NCBI RefSeq assembly: GCF_029211125.1
Contig: NZ_JARGEN010000009.1
Location: 1 to 52,280, forward strand
Origin: Curvibacter soli
Lineage (GTDB): Bacteria; Pseudomonadota; Gammaproteobacteria; Burkholderiales; Burkholderiaceae_C
DNA: 52,280 nt
Reading direction: 5' to 3'
Below are positions 44,543-52,280 of the stretch, in pieces. A program made the position numbers and the translations under genes. Below the pieces are notes generated by a model. That model was not told the DNA's origin. It searched no databases and worked only from the letters and a program-made list of their open reading frames with translations. Every line of letters begins with the position of its first letter. Positions within the stretch are counted from its first letter, which is position 1.

Positions 44543-46209
44543 GGCCGGGACCAGGGCATGCCGGCTCCGCTGCCGACGGGCAGCCCCTGGCCCGTGCACA
44601 GCGATTGCGGCGCGCGCAGCCAGCGCGGCGGCGAGAACTCCGAGCGCAGGCCATTGGCGGCGATGGCCTGCAGCCGCACGGCATAGCGCCCGCCGCAGGT
44701 GGCGGGCAGGCGCAGCCGGGCTTCGGCCTCGTCCACTTCCAGGCGCTGCACGGGGTGCGCGAAGTCGGCATCGCCTTCTTGCGCCACCTCGACCACGTAG
44801 CGGGCGCCGGGCACCGGCTTCCAGCGGATGCGCTGGCCGTCGGCGCCGTCCTCCTGCTCCATGCCCGCGCCGGGCGCGGGCGGCAGGGCCGAGGCGTGGA
44901 ACGATTCCAGGGCGCTGTAGGGGCCGCGCTCCGGCGGCGCGCCGGCGGCCTCGCGCGCCAGGCTGGCCACGCGCCAGTAGTACGCGCCCTCCTCCTCCAC
45001 CCGGATGTCGAAGCCGCAGGCGCGCTCGGCGCGCTGCTCGGCGGGCGCGGCGAAGTCGGGGGTGCGCGCGAGCTGCAGCAGGTAGCCCTCGGCTCCGTAC
45101 ACGTCAGTGCAGGCCAGGTGCACCGTGCCGAGCGGCAGCAACTGCCCGGCGGCCGGCGACTGGACCAGCGGCGCCACGGGCCGGGTCTTGACGCGCACGC
45201 CGCGCTCGGCCACGGCGCCGGGCAGGCCGCGCGCGTCGATGGCGCGCACGCGCAGCAGGTAGCGCCCGTCGGGCAGGCCGCCGATCACCACGGGCGCGGC
45301 CACCGCGTCGATGGCTTCGAGCACCTGCGCGGCGGCGCCTTCGCGCGCCACCTGCACGCTGTAGCGCGCGGCGCCAGCATCCGGCGCCAGGGGTGGCAGC
45401 GGCACGCTCCAGGGCATGTCCTCCTGCCGCTGCGGCTGGCCCGACAGGTCGGGCGCGGGCAGCAGGTCCACCACGCTCACGCCCGCGCCGGCGCCCACCA
45501 CGGCGCCCTGCCCCGCGCGCACCGGCACCGGCGTGGCGGCGGCCTGCGCCGCAGCCACGCCGATGACGCCCTCGGTCACGTCGGACACGGTGCCGGCAGG
45601 CGACAGGGCGACGCCGAAGCGGGTGCCGCGCACGCCCGCGATGGCCAGCGGCGTGCGCACCTCGTAGCGCGAGCCCGGACGCTGCGGCTGCACTGCGGCG
45701 TCCACGCGGCCGCCTTCGAGCTCGAACACGCTGCGCGAACGGTCGGCGCCATCGATTTCGCGCAAGTGCAGCAGGCGCAGGCGGCTGCCAGCGGGAAGCT
45801 GCACCTCGGAGCCGTCGCGCTGGCGCAGCGTGGCGAAGCTGCGGTCTTGCACCCACACGGTCTCGCCTTCCTGCAGCGTGTCGCCGGCGCCAAGCGCGCG
45901 CTCGCTGCCGTCGGCGGCGGCGGCCACGACGCGGCCGCGCGCATAGGCCACCTGCAGCGTCTGCGGCGTGCCGCGCAGGCGCTCGGCGGGCAGCCGCAGC
46001 GTGGAGCCGGGCACGAGCTGCCGCGGATTGGCCACCCCGTTGATGCGCTGCAGCAGGGGCCAGCCGCGCGCGCCCTCCAGCAGCAGACGCTCGGCCACGC
46101 CGTAGAGCGTGTCGCCGGGCCGCACCTCGTAGGGCACGAGGTCTTCGGCGCGTGCGCCGGATGCGGCGGCCAGCAGGGCCGCCGCGGCCAGGGCCAGGAG
46201 TTTTTTCAT
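44539..46209 (-). CDS. Exported LysM / FecR-domain protein
   Basis: A 556-residue exported protein with a signal peptide (MKKLLALAAAALLAAASGARA), then a LysM peptidoglycan-binding module (VRPGDTLYGVAERLL ... NPRQLVPGSTLRLP, about 27-80). A FecR-type beta domain follows (about 95-230; VWVQDRSFATLRQRDGSEVQLP, YEVRTPLAIAGVRGTRFGV). The C-terminal half contains two fibronectin-like repeats (about 285-380 and 470-540). FecR-type proteins act as periplasmic signal or cell-wall sensors and often pair with CHASE2 proteins. It is co-transcribed and translationally coupled with the CHASE2 kinase and probably supplies or anchors its signal. Confidence 0.82.
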   Translation of the reverse strand: MKKLLALAAAALLAAASGARAEDLVPYEVRPGDTLYGVAERLLLEGARGWPLLQRINGVANPRQLVPGSTLRLPAERLRGTPQTLQVAYARGRVVAAAADGSERALGAGDTLQEGETVWVQDRSFATLRQRDGSEVQLPAGSRLRLLHLREIDGADRSRSVFELEGGRVDAAVQPQRPGSRYEVRTPLAIAGVRGTRFGVALSPAGTVSDVTEGVIGVAAAQAAATPVPVRAGQGAVVGAGAGVSVVDLLPAPDLSGQPQRQEDMPWSVPLPPLAPDAGAARYSVQVAREGAAAQVLEAIDAVAAPVVIGGLPDGRYLLRVRAIDARGLPGAVAERGVRVKTRPVAPLVQSPAAGQLLPLGTVHLACTDVYGAEGYLLQLARTPDFAAPAEQRAERACGFDIRVEEEGAYYWRVASLAREAAGAPPERGPYSALESFHASALPPAPGAGMEQEDGADGQRIRWKPVPGARYVVEVAQEGDADFAHPVQRLEVDEAEARLRLPATCGGRYAVRLQAIAANGLRSEFSPPRWLRAPQSLCTGQGLPVGSGAGMPWSRP

Positions 46210-46294
46210 CGCCGGACCGCTCCAAGATGGAATGCTGCCCCCTCGGAAGGCAGCAACCCGCGCAGCGGTGGAGCGTGGGGGCGATTTTTCATGT

Positions 46295-47038
46295 TCATGC
46301 GGGCATCTTTCCTTCGGCATCGCCCTCGTCGAGCGCCTCCAGCCGGTAGCCCTGGCCGTAGACGGCGGTCAACTGGAAGCCACGCTCGGGCCGCAGGCCC
46401 AGCTTGGCGCGCAGCGAGGAGACGTGGGTGTCGAGCGTACGCGATGGGATGCTGGCATCGAGCCCCCACACCGCCTGCATGAGATGCGCGCGCGACAGCA
46501 GGCGGCCGCAGTTGGCGAACAGGCGCCGCGCGAGGTCGAACTCCTTGTCCTTGAGTTCCATGGCCTGGCCCTGGAATTCCACCGTCCTGCGCACGGTGTC
46601 GAAGCGGTAGCCGCCGTACTGCAGCACCGTGTTCTGCATCTCGGGGTAGCTGCGGCGCAGCAGCGCCTGCACCCGGGCCCGCAGCTCCTGCACGCGCAGG
46701 GGCTTGACCATGAAGTCGTCGGCGCCGGCGCTCAGGCCCTCCACGATGTCGCGTTCGTCGCTGCGGTTGGTCACGAAGATGATCGGCACGCGGTGCTCCA
46801 GGTTGGCCCGCGCCCAGCGCACCACGTCGAGACCCGAGGCGCCGGGCAGTTGCCAGTCGAGGATCAGCAGGTCGAAGCTCTCGCGGCGCAACTGGGCCAG
46901 CAGCGGTTCGGCCCGCTCGAAGGCCACGCAGTCGTGGCCCATGCATTGCAGCACGCTGCATACGAGTTTCAACTGTTGCGCATCGTCATCGAGTGCCGCG
47001 ATGCGCATGGGCGGGTGGTTTTCTGCAATGTGTTGCAT
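46295..47038 (-). CDS. OmpR-type response regulator
   Basis: A two-domain regulator: a receiver (RIAALDDDAQQLKL; phospho-Asp in LLILDWQLPG; conserved Lys in MVKPLRV) and a winged-helix DNA-binding domain (LKDKEFDLARRLFANCGRLLSRAHLMQAVWG; SRTLDTHVSSLRAKLGL). First gene of the response regulator / FecR / CHASE2-kinase set. The start is uncertain: ATG 47038 used, TTG 47056 and ATG 47008 possible. Confidence 0.9.
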   Translation of the reverse strand: MQHIAENHPPMRIAALDDDAQQLKLVCSVLQCMGHDCVAFERAEPLLAQLRRESFDLLILDWQLPGASGLDVVRWARANLEHRVPIIFVTNRSDERDIVEGLSAGADDFMVKPLRVQELRARVQALLRRSYPEMQNTVLQYGGYRFDTVRRTVEFQGQAMELKDKEFDLARRLFANCGRLLSRAHLMQAVWGLDASIPSRTLDTHVSSLRAKLGLRPERGFQLTAVYGQGYRLEALDEGDAEGKMPA

Positions 47039-47280
47039 GACAGTGTGGCCGCGCAATGGAAGGGGCGGCAGGGCCGGGGCCGCATCCCCCGTTGCGCCCT
47101 TTGCCGGGGATTGGCCTCATTGGAACATGCGTGCGCTGCTGTCACAAAAGGCACTGGCAGCGCCAAACGCGGGCTGCGGTGCCGCAAGCCCCGTGACAGC
47201 CTTGGCGAAAAGAAAGCAACGATCATCGCCACCACGGTGCCGCAGGCCGCGCGGCGCACACAACGAGAGAGAGACAAAAA

Positions 47281-48168
47281 ATGAACGCATCGCCCCTTCC
47301 CTGCGTCGCCGTGCTGGGCACCGGCATGATGGGCTTTCCGGTCGCCCTGCGTCTGCGCGCGGCGGGCTTCGGCGTGCGCGCCTGGAACCGCACCACGGCC
47401 AAGGCCGCCGGCCTGTCGGCGCACGGCGTGCAGGTGTGCGCCGACGCTGCCGAGGCGGCGCGCGGCGCCGACATGGTGCTGAGCCTGCTCGCCGACGGCG
47501 CCGCCATGGGCGAGGTGCTGTTCGCGCACGGCGTTGCCACCGCGCTGCGGCCCGACGCGCTGGTGGTGGATATGGCATCCATCCAGCCCCGGGAGGCTCG
47601 CGACCATGCGGCGCGCCTGGGCGAGCGCGGCATCGCGCACCTGGACGCCCCCGTGTCGGGCGGCACCACGGGGGCCGAGGCGGGCACGCTGGCCATCATG
47701 GTGGGCGGCAAGGCGGCGGACTTCGCGCGCGCGCAGGCGCTGTTCGGCGCGCTCGGGCACGCCACGCACGTGGGGCCGCACGGCGCGGGCCAGCTCGCCA
47801 AGCTGGCCAACCAGATGATCGTGGGCATCACCATCGGCGCGGTGGCCGAGGCTCTGCTGTTCACGGCCAAGGGCGGCGCCGACATGGCCAAGGTGCGCGA
47901 GGCCATCGCCGGCGGCTTTGCCGACAGCCGCATCCTGCAACTGCACGGCCAGCGCATGGTGGAGCGCGACTTCGCGCCGCGCGCACGCATGACCGTGCAG
48001 CTCAAGGACATGCGCAACGCCCTGGCCACGGCGCGCGAGATCGGCTTCGACGCGCCGGCGACGGCGCTGTTCGAGTCGCTCTACGCCCAGAGCGTGGACC
48101 ACGGGCTGAGCGGCCTGGACCACGCCGGCCTTTTCGTGGAGCTGGCCAGCCGCAACGGCATGCAGTGA
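47281..48168 (+). CDS. NAD(P)-dependent 3-hydroxyacid dehydrogenase
   Basis: A 295-residue member of the 3-hydroxyisobutyrate dehydrogenase / tartronate semialdehyde reductase family. It has the Rossmann motif LGTGMMGFPVALRL, the substrate-site DAPVSGGTTGAEAGTLAIMVGG, and the catalytic Lys in GQLAKLANQM. It oxidises a beta-hydroxyacid to its semialdehyde, or the reverse. Substrate not determinable. Divergent from the response regulator. Confidence 0.9.
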   Translation: MNASPLPCVAVLGTGMMGFPVALRLRAAGFGVRAWNRTTAKAAGLSAHGVQVCADAAEAARGADMVLSLLADGAAMGEVLFAHGVATALRPDALVVDMASIQPREARDHAARLGERGIAHLDAPVSGGTTGAEAGTLAIMVGGKAADFARAQALFGALGHATHVGPHGAGQLAKLANQMIVGITIGAVAEALLFTAKGGADMAKVREAIAGGFADSRILQLHGQRMVERDFAPRARMTVQLKDMRNALATAREIGFDAPATALFESLYAQSVDHGLSGLDHAGLFVELASRNGMQ

Positions 48169-48186
48169 GCGGCGGCGGGACGGCCA

Positions 48187-48241
48187 ATTTTTGGCGCAGC
48201 GCAGCAGGGAAGCGCGAAACGCCGCAGGAAGCGCCAAAAAT
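48187..48241. repeat. Inverted repeat upstream of tRNA genes
   Basis: Perfect 11-bp arms ATTTTTGGCGC (48187-48197) and GCGCCAAAAAT (48231-48241) lie between the dehydrogenase stop and tRNA-Ala. It may act as the dehydrogenase terminator or as part of the tRNA promoter region; a CATAAT hexamer follows directly (about 48245-48250). Confidence 0.6.
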
Positions 48242-48302
48242 AGTGCATAATCTTGGTCTTGCCTCTTCTGCACGACAGACAACTGCACTGCGGAATGCTT
48301 GT

Positions 48303-48378
<76 letters not shown>

Positions 48379-48400
48379 CACGGCGGCAGGTTTTTTCAGT

Positions 48401-48476
48401 GGGTTCTTAGCTCAGTTGGTAGAGCAGCGGACTCTTAATCCGTAGGTCGAGTGTTCGAGCCACTCAGGACCCACCA
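48401..48476 (+). tRNA. tRNA-Lys (anticodon CTT)
   Basis: A 76-base cloverleaf with encoded CCA. Acceptor GGGTTCT / AGGACCC; D arm AGCTCAGTTGGTAGAGC; anticodon loop CTCTTAA in stem GCGGA / TCCGT; T arm GAGTGTTCGAGCCACTC. It reads AAG. It follows tRNA-Ala by 22 bases and is probably co-transcribed with it. Confidence 0.95.
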
Positions 48477-48497
48477 CCATAAGCGCATCGGCGCTGC

Positions 48498-48529
48498 AAA
48501 GGCCGCTATCCAAAAGATAGCGGCCTTTT
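48498..48529. terminator. Terminator after the tRNA pair
   Basis: Stem AAAGGCCGCTATC / GATAGCGGCCTTT with the loop CAAAA, followed by T. It is symmetric enough to end both the tRNA transcript and the converging GGDEF gene. Confidence 0.85.
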
Positions 48530-48624
48530 CACTTCAGGCCCATTGCCAGGATATTGCCGGAACGTCAGCTTTCGGCGCTGGTCGCGGCAGGCCCTACCCC
48601 CATGCGGCATAGGAACGTGCGGCC

Positions 48625-50094
48625 CTACGACCGGGCGCGCCGGTCGATCTGCTCGTCGCGGTAGTAGCGCGTCTTCTCGGCGTACATGCGCTGGTCGGCC
48701 AGGTTGATGGCGGCCTCCACCTGGTCGCCGCTGGCGCACACGGCGTGGCCCATGGACGCGCTGAGCGTCTGGCCCGGATAGAACTGGTTGTTCAGATCCA
48801 TCAGCGACTCGATGCGCTCGCGCATGGCCAGCGCGCCACGCTCGTCGGTCGCGGGCATGAGCACGATGAATTCGTCGCCGCCGATGCGTGCGGCGCAACC
48901 CGGCGCGTCCACGGCCTTGCCAAGCACCTCGCCCATGCGCCGCAGCATGGCATCGCCCGCAGCATGGCCGGCCTCGTCGTTCACGCGCTTGAGGCCGTCG
49001 AGGTCAATGGCCAGCACGCCGAGCGGCCACGGCCCCTTGCGCGAAAGGCGGTTCAGTTCCTCCACGTAGAAGGCGCGGTTGCGCAACTGGGTCAGCACGT
49101 CGTGCTTGCCGAGGTATTCGAGATACGCCTCGGCCTTCTTGCGCGCGGTGATGTCCACGAGGGAGACGAGCACCAGGTCCCAGCGCTCCAGGTGGTCCGC
49201 CAGCACCGCGAACTGCATGTGGATGTTCACCGCGTCGCCCGCCAGCGAATAGTTGACGACCTCGCGCTGCTGCGACGTGCGGTTGAGCCACAGCTCCTGC
49301 AACTGCTCGCTGAAGGAGTCACGCATCTCGCCGCGGAACACGCGGCCCAGGTTCTTGAGCAGGTCGTTCTTGTCGTGCGCGGCGAACATGCGCAGCGTCT
49401 GCTGGTTCACGTCGATGACGCGGATCTCGTGCATGCAGCGCGTGACGAATTCCGGGTGCACCTTGATGAAGGTGGAAAAATCCAGGATGCCCTGGGCACG
49501 CACGTCGTCGAGCAGCCGCTTGACCGCGCTGAAATCCTCCACCCACAGCGAGACGGGCGAATGCTCGAACAGGCCGCGCGCATAGCGCTCGCTTCGCACC
49601 AGTTGGCGCAGGGCGTGCTCGCGCTCGGTAATGTCCTCCAGCGACACCAGCAGGCGCTCCCACGTGCCCTCGTGGCCCGGCAGGATGCGCCCGCGCACGA
49701 CCACATCGAGCCGTCGGCCATCGATCGTGTAGTTGACCGTCTGGTTATGGAATTCGGTTTCGCCGTTCCACAGCGCCAGCCATTCGCGCGCCACGCCCTG
49801 GTGCATGTCGTCGCGGAAGACGCGGCCCAGGTTGTCCATCAGATGCTCCTGGCTCCCGGCGGCGAACAGCGCGAGCGTCTTCTGGTTGACCTGCAGGATG
49901 CGCAGACAGGCCGTGCCCTTGACCACCTGCTCGGGGTGCTGGTGCAGGAAGGCCGGCAGGTCCGTCACGCCCTGGGCGCGCCATTCGTCGAAGAGCGCCT
50001 TGAGCGCGCTGAAATCCTCCAGCCATAGCGAAACCGGTGCCAGCGCGAACATGTGCTCGAAATCCGCAGCAGATGCAAGAGGCAAGGGTGGCAT
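48625..50094 (-). CDS. PAS-PAS-GGDEF diguanylate cyclase
   Basis: A 489-residue cytosolic signalling protein. Two tandem PAS-like sensory modules of about 160 residues each resemble each other closely (FEHMFALAPVSLWLEDFSALK and ARGLFEHSPVSLWVEDFSAVK; both end in LVSLxDIT). A GGDEF domain follows (about 320-485) with the intact active-site motif RIGGDEFIVL and the LAIDLDGLKRVND segment. It should make cyclic di-GMP from two GTP. The RxxD inhibitory site is not evident. ATG 50094. Its start region faces away from the DEAD-box gene's terminator. Confidence 0.9.
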   Translation of the reverse strand: MPPLPLASAADFEHMFALAPVSLWLEDFSALKALFDEWRAQGVTDLPAFLHQHPEQVVKGTACLRILQVNQKTLALFAAGSQEHLMDNLGRVFRDDMHQGVAREWLALWNGETEFHNQTVNYTIDGRRLDVVVRGRILPGHEGTWERLLVSLEDITEREHALRQLVRSERYARGLFEHSPVSLWVEDFSAVKRLLDDVRAQGILDFSTFIKVHPEFVTRCMHEIRVIDVNQQTLRMFAAHDKNDLLKNLGRVFRGEMRDSFSEQLQELWLNRTSQQREVVNYSLAGDAVNIHMQFAVLADHLERWDLVLVSLVDITARKKAEAYLEYLGKHDVLTQLRNRAFYVEELNRLSRKGPWPLGVLAIDLDGLKRVNDEAGHAAGDAMLRRMGEVLGKAVDAPGCAARIGGDEFIVLMPATDERGALAMRERIESLMDLNNQFYPGQTLSASMGHAVCASGDQVEAAINLADQRMYAEKTRYYRDEQIDRRARS

Positions 50095-50154
50095 GGTGCA
50101 AATTCCTCGGTGGATGCGCGGCAGTGTACGCGGCGGGGATGTCGTTCAATACAC

Positions 50155-50181
50155 GTAAAAAGCCGGCTATTGCAAGCCGGC
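50155..50181 (-). terminator. Terminator after the DEAD-box helicase gene
   Basis: On the minus strand, stem GCCGGC-TTGCAATA-GCCGGC is followed by TTTTTAC, 48 bases past the helicase stop codon at 50229. Confidence 0.8.
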
Positions 50182-50228
50182 CTGTACCCTCGGGGAAATG
50201 TCCGGCGGGGCCGCTCCCCGCCTCGGCG

Positions 50229-51953
50229 TCAACGAACCGGTTTGGCGGCGCGCTTGTTGCGGCCTTCGTAGGGCGCGAACGGCTTGGCGCTGGCGCGCGC
50301 GCCAGCGGGCTTGGGTGCAAAGCCATGGCTGCCGCGCGGCGCGGCGTGGCCGCCGCGATTGTCAGAGCCGCCTTCCGAACGAGCAGCGCCGTAGCCGCCG
50401 CGCGGCGCGAATGCGGATTCGCCAAAGCCCGGCTTGTGACCATAGCCGCCATCGCCATCGCGGCGACCGCGGTATTCGCCGCCACGACCGCCGGCGGGGC
50501 GCGCATCGCGCCCGTCGCGGCTACCACGCGCGCCGGCGCCATGCCGGCCCTGCGGCGCGCGCGACTCGGTGAAGCGCTGCTGCGGCTCCAGGCCCGGAAT
50601 CACCTCGGCCTTGAAGGACTGCTTGCTATAGCCCTCGATGTCGAAGATCTTGCGGCGGTCGCGGAACTCGGCGAAGGTGACGGCCAGCCCGTCGCGGCCC
50701 GCGCGGCCGGTGCGGCCGATGCGGTGGGTATAGTCCTCGGCCTTCATCGGCAGGCCGAAGTTGAACACGTGGGTGATGGTGGGCACGTCGATACCGCGCG
50801 CGGCCACGTCGGTGGCCACGAGGATCTGCACCTGCCCGTTGCGCAGGGCCATCAGGCGGCGGTTGCGCAGGCCCTGGCTCAAGGCGCCGTGCAGCGCCAC
50901 GGCGCTGAAGCCGGTCTGCTGCAAGTCATTGGCCAGGCCGTCGCACTCGACCTGGGTGCTGGCGAAGACGATGGCCTGGTTGATCGTGGTGTCGCGCAGC
51001 CAGTGGTCGAGCAGCTTGCGCTTGTGCATGGCGCTGTCGGCCCAGAACAGCACCTGCTTGATGTTGGCGTGCTTTTCCTGCGGCGAGTCGATCTGCACCT
51101 TCTGCGGCTGGCGCATCACGCGCGTGGCCAGTTGCTGGATGCGCGGTGCGAAAGTGGCGCTGAACATCATGGTCTGCTGGCGCCCGGCGGTGAGCTGGTT
51201 GAGCTCGGCCAGGTCGTCGGAGAAACCCAGGTCGAGCATGCGGTCGGCCTCGTCCACCACCAGGAACTTGACCTGGTCGAGCTGGATCTGCATGGAGCGC
51301 TGCAGGTCCAGCAGGCGGCCCGGCGTGGCGACGACGAGGTCGGCGTTCTGCAGCCTGGCGATCTGCAACTGGTAGGGCATGCCGCCCACCACGTTGGCGA
51401 TGCGCAGGCCGCGGCAATGCTTGACCAGGTCGATGGCGTCGTGCGCCACCTGCTGCGCGAGTTCGCGCGTGGGGCACAGCACCAGTGCCCCGGGAGCGGC
51501 GGCCTTGAAGTGGCGCGGGTTGGTCGGGTCCTTGCGCTTGGCGCGCTTAGGGGCCGGTTCGCCCTTGGCGGCGGCATCGGCGCAGGAGCGCTCGAACTCG
51601 GCGCGCGCGGCGGCCTCCTCGTCGGCCTGCCGGCGAATCAGCGTGTGCAGCACGGGCAGCAGGAAGGCGGCGGTCTTGCCGCTGCCGGTCTGGCTGGAAA
51701 CCATCAGGTCGACGAAGCGTTCGCCCTCACCCGGCTCGCTGGCCATGGCCATCGGGATGACCTTGTCCTGCACGCTGGTGGGCTGGGTGAACCCCAGGTC
51801 CTCCACGGCCTGCACCAGCTCGGGCGCCAGGCCCAGGCGCACGAAACCGTTGGACGCGGCGGCCACCGGCTGCGCGGCGAGGGCCAGGGATTCGGAAATG
51901 GAAAGTTCGGCAGGCGCGAAATCGCCCTGCACTGGCAGAGAAGAATCAGTCAT
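50229..51953 (-). CDS. DEAD-box ATP-dependent RNA helicase, RhlE-like
   Basis: A 574-residue RNA helicase. Motifs are Q-motif (LGFTQPTSVQ), SSQTGSGKT (I), PTRELAQQ (Ia), TPGRLLDL (Ib), VVDEADRMLD (II), SAT (III), VFASTQ (IV) and HRIGRTGRAG (VI). A charged insertion of about 45 residues (Ala/Glu/Lys-rich, with PKRAKRKDP) separates motifs I and Ia. The C-terminal 120 residues are Arg/Gly-rich (RGG-like, basic) for RNA binding. It probably acts in ribosome assembly or mRNA unwinding. The frame is open to 52025, but ATG 51953 precedes the conserved core. Confidence 0.9.
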   Translation of the reverse strand: MTDSSLPVQGDFAPAELSISESLALAAQPVAAASNGFVRLGLAPELVQAVEDLGFTQPTSVQDKVIPMAMASEPGEGERFVDLMVSSQTGSGKTAAFLLPVLHTLIRRQADEEAAARAEFERSCADAAAKGEPAPKRAKRKDPTNPRHFKAAAPGALVLCPTRELAQQVAHDAIDLVKHCRGLRIANVVGGMPYQLQIARLQNADLVVATPGRLLDLQRSMQIQLDQVKFLVVDEADRMLDLGFSDDLAELNQLTAGRQQTMMFSATFAPRIQQLATRVMRQPQKVQIDSPQEKHANIKQVLFWADSAMHKRKLLDHWLRDTTINQAIVFASTQVECDGLANDLQQTGFSAVALHGALSQGLRNRRLMALRNGQVQILVATDVAARGIDVPTITHVFNFGLPMKAEDYTHRIGRTGRAGRDGLAVTFAEFRDRRKIFDIEGYSKQSFKAEVIPGLEPQQRFTESRAPQGRHGAGARGSRDGRDARPAGGRGGEYRGRRDGDGGYGHKPGFGESAFAPRGGYGAARSEGGSDNRGGHAAPRGSHGFAPKPAGARASAKPFAPYEGRNKRAAKPVR

Positions 51954-52280
51954 CGGTTTTCTTACGCGAAGACGCCGCAGGGCGAACCTGCGAAGGCTTC
52001 TATTCAATGGTCGGAAAAACATCAACCATCAAACAAAGCCTGCGCCGCGAAGGCGTGGGGTGGGTTTCATGCGCGATGCTCAGGCGCTGCGGGGAAGGGC
52101 CCCGCGGCAGGCTGGATCGCAAGCCCGTGTGTGAAGGGAGATGCGCATTTTTTGCGCTGCAAGGTGCAACGCAAGCCGGCGATTATGGCAGCTTGCGGGT
52201 TTCCCCGCAAGCTGCAGTCTTGTCCAACGAGGTATGAGCCTGGAGCCGGGCTCGTGATTCCACTGAGCAATGAGCCTGGC
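51954..52280. other. Upstream region of the DEAD-box gene to the window edge
   Basis: I see no gene in the 327 bases between the helicase start and the end of the window. The stretch near 51960-52030 would be the helicase leader, and the hairpin/promoter candidate lies at 52182-52215. Long leaders are common for RNA-helicase genes controlled by cold or RNA structure, but no known motif is visible. Confidence 0.5.
52182..52215 (-). promoter_or_regulatory. Hairpin and possible promoter of the DEAD-box gene
   Basis: A perfect 12-bp stem (GCAGCTTGCGGG / CCCGCAAGCTGC, loop TTTC) is followed on the minus strand by CATAAT. Reading minus, TTGCGG within the stem is 16 bases from CATAAT, a fair -35/-10 spacing. 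The hairpin may equally be a transcription end of a gene beyond the window. Confidence 0.35.

Overview
The window looks like a high-GC betaproteobacterial chromosome, most likely Burkholderiales, family Comamonadaceae (Acidovorax/Alicycliphilus/Comamonas-like). The basis is the block mdh / gntR / sdhCDAB / sdhE / gltA, the IPTL-CTERM protein, and several families of short palindromic intergenic repeats that I recall as typical of that family. Everything was read by eye; no database search was run.

Region 1 (about 437-14432) is a compact two-armed lipid island. A leftward arm (CDP-alcohol phosphatidyltransferase, Tam41-like cytidylyltransferase, DUF3108 exported protein, fatty-acid desaturase, diacylglycerol/ceramide-kinase-like enzyme, MsbA-like ABC exporter, HtrB/LpxL-like acyltransferase) and a rightward arm (metallophosphoesterase, HIT protein, LptF-like and LptG-like permeases, second CDP-alcohol phosphatidyltransferase, GNAT-fold protein of the BcerS/YghO-like family) diverge from a 77-bp gap. 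Many neighbouring genes overlap by 1-4 bases. Read together, this is a nearly self-contained set for making a phospho-(sphingo?)lipid and moving it to the cell surface. It is the best candidate here for an undescribed system. No serine palmitoyltransferase is in the window, so the sphingolipid reading is a hypothesis.

Region 2 (14434-25211): exbD starts one base after the island and has no exbB beside it. Then come an apparently internally deleted hemP, a GlcG/HbpS-like protein, a Bax-inhibitor-1 family membrane protein, a lipoprotein, rlmD, acnB, an exported protein, a CitE/HpcH-type lyase, a Tam-like methyltransferase and mdh.

Region 3 (25212-31803): a divergent control region with a perfect palindromic operator candidate, a GntR/UTRA regulator, the succinate dehydrogenase operon with sdhE, gltA, a strong terminator, and a 235-bp MITE-like element with perfect terminal inverted repeats and a 5-bp target duplication.

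Region 4 (31805-52280): an RsuA-type pseudouridine synthase, ribE, a LuxR regulator divergent from a glycine-rich IPTL-CTERM surface protein, a UvrD/Rep-type helicase carrying two in-frame repeat insertions, an exported protein, guaC, a degenerate IS701-transposase-like gene, a response regulator / FecR-LysM / CHASE2-histidine-kinase signalling set, a 3-hydroxyisobutyrate-dehydrogenase-type oxidoreductase, tRNA-Ala(CGC), tRNA-Lys(CTT), a PAS-PAS-GGDEF protein and a DEAD-box RNA helicase.

Small repeats are a second theme. One roughly 44-bp element occurs in intergenic DNA and also in frame inside rlmD and the helicase gene. At least three other short repeat families each occur twice. I saw none of these in the first 14.4 kb, which fits that part being acquired or joined separately.
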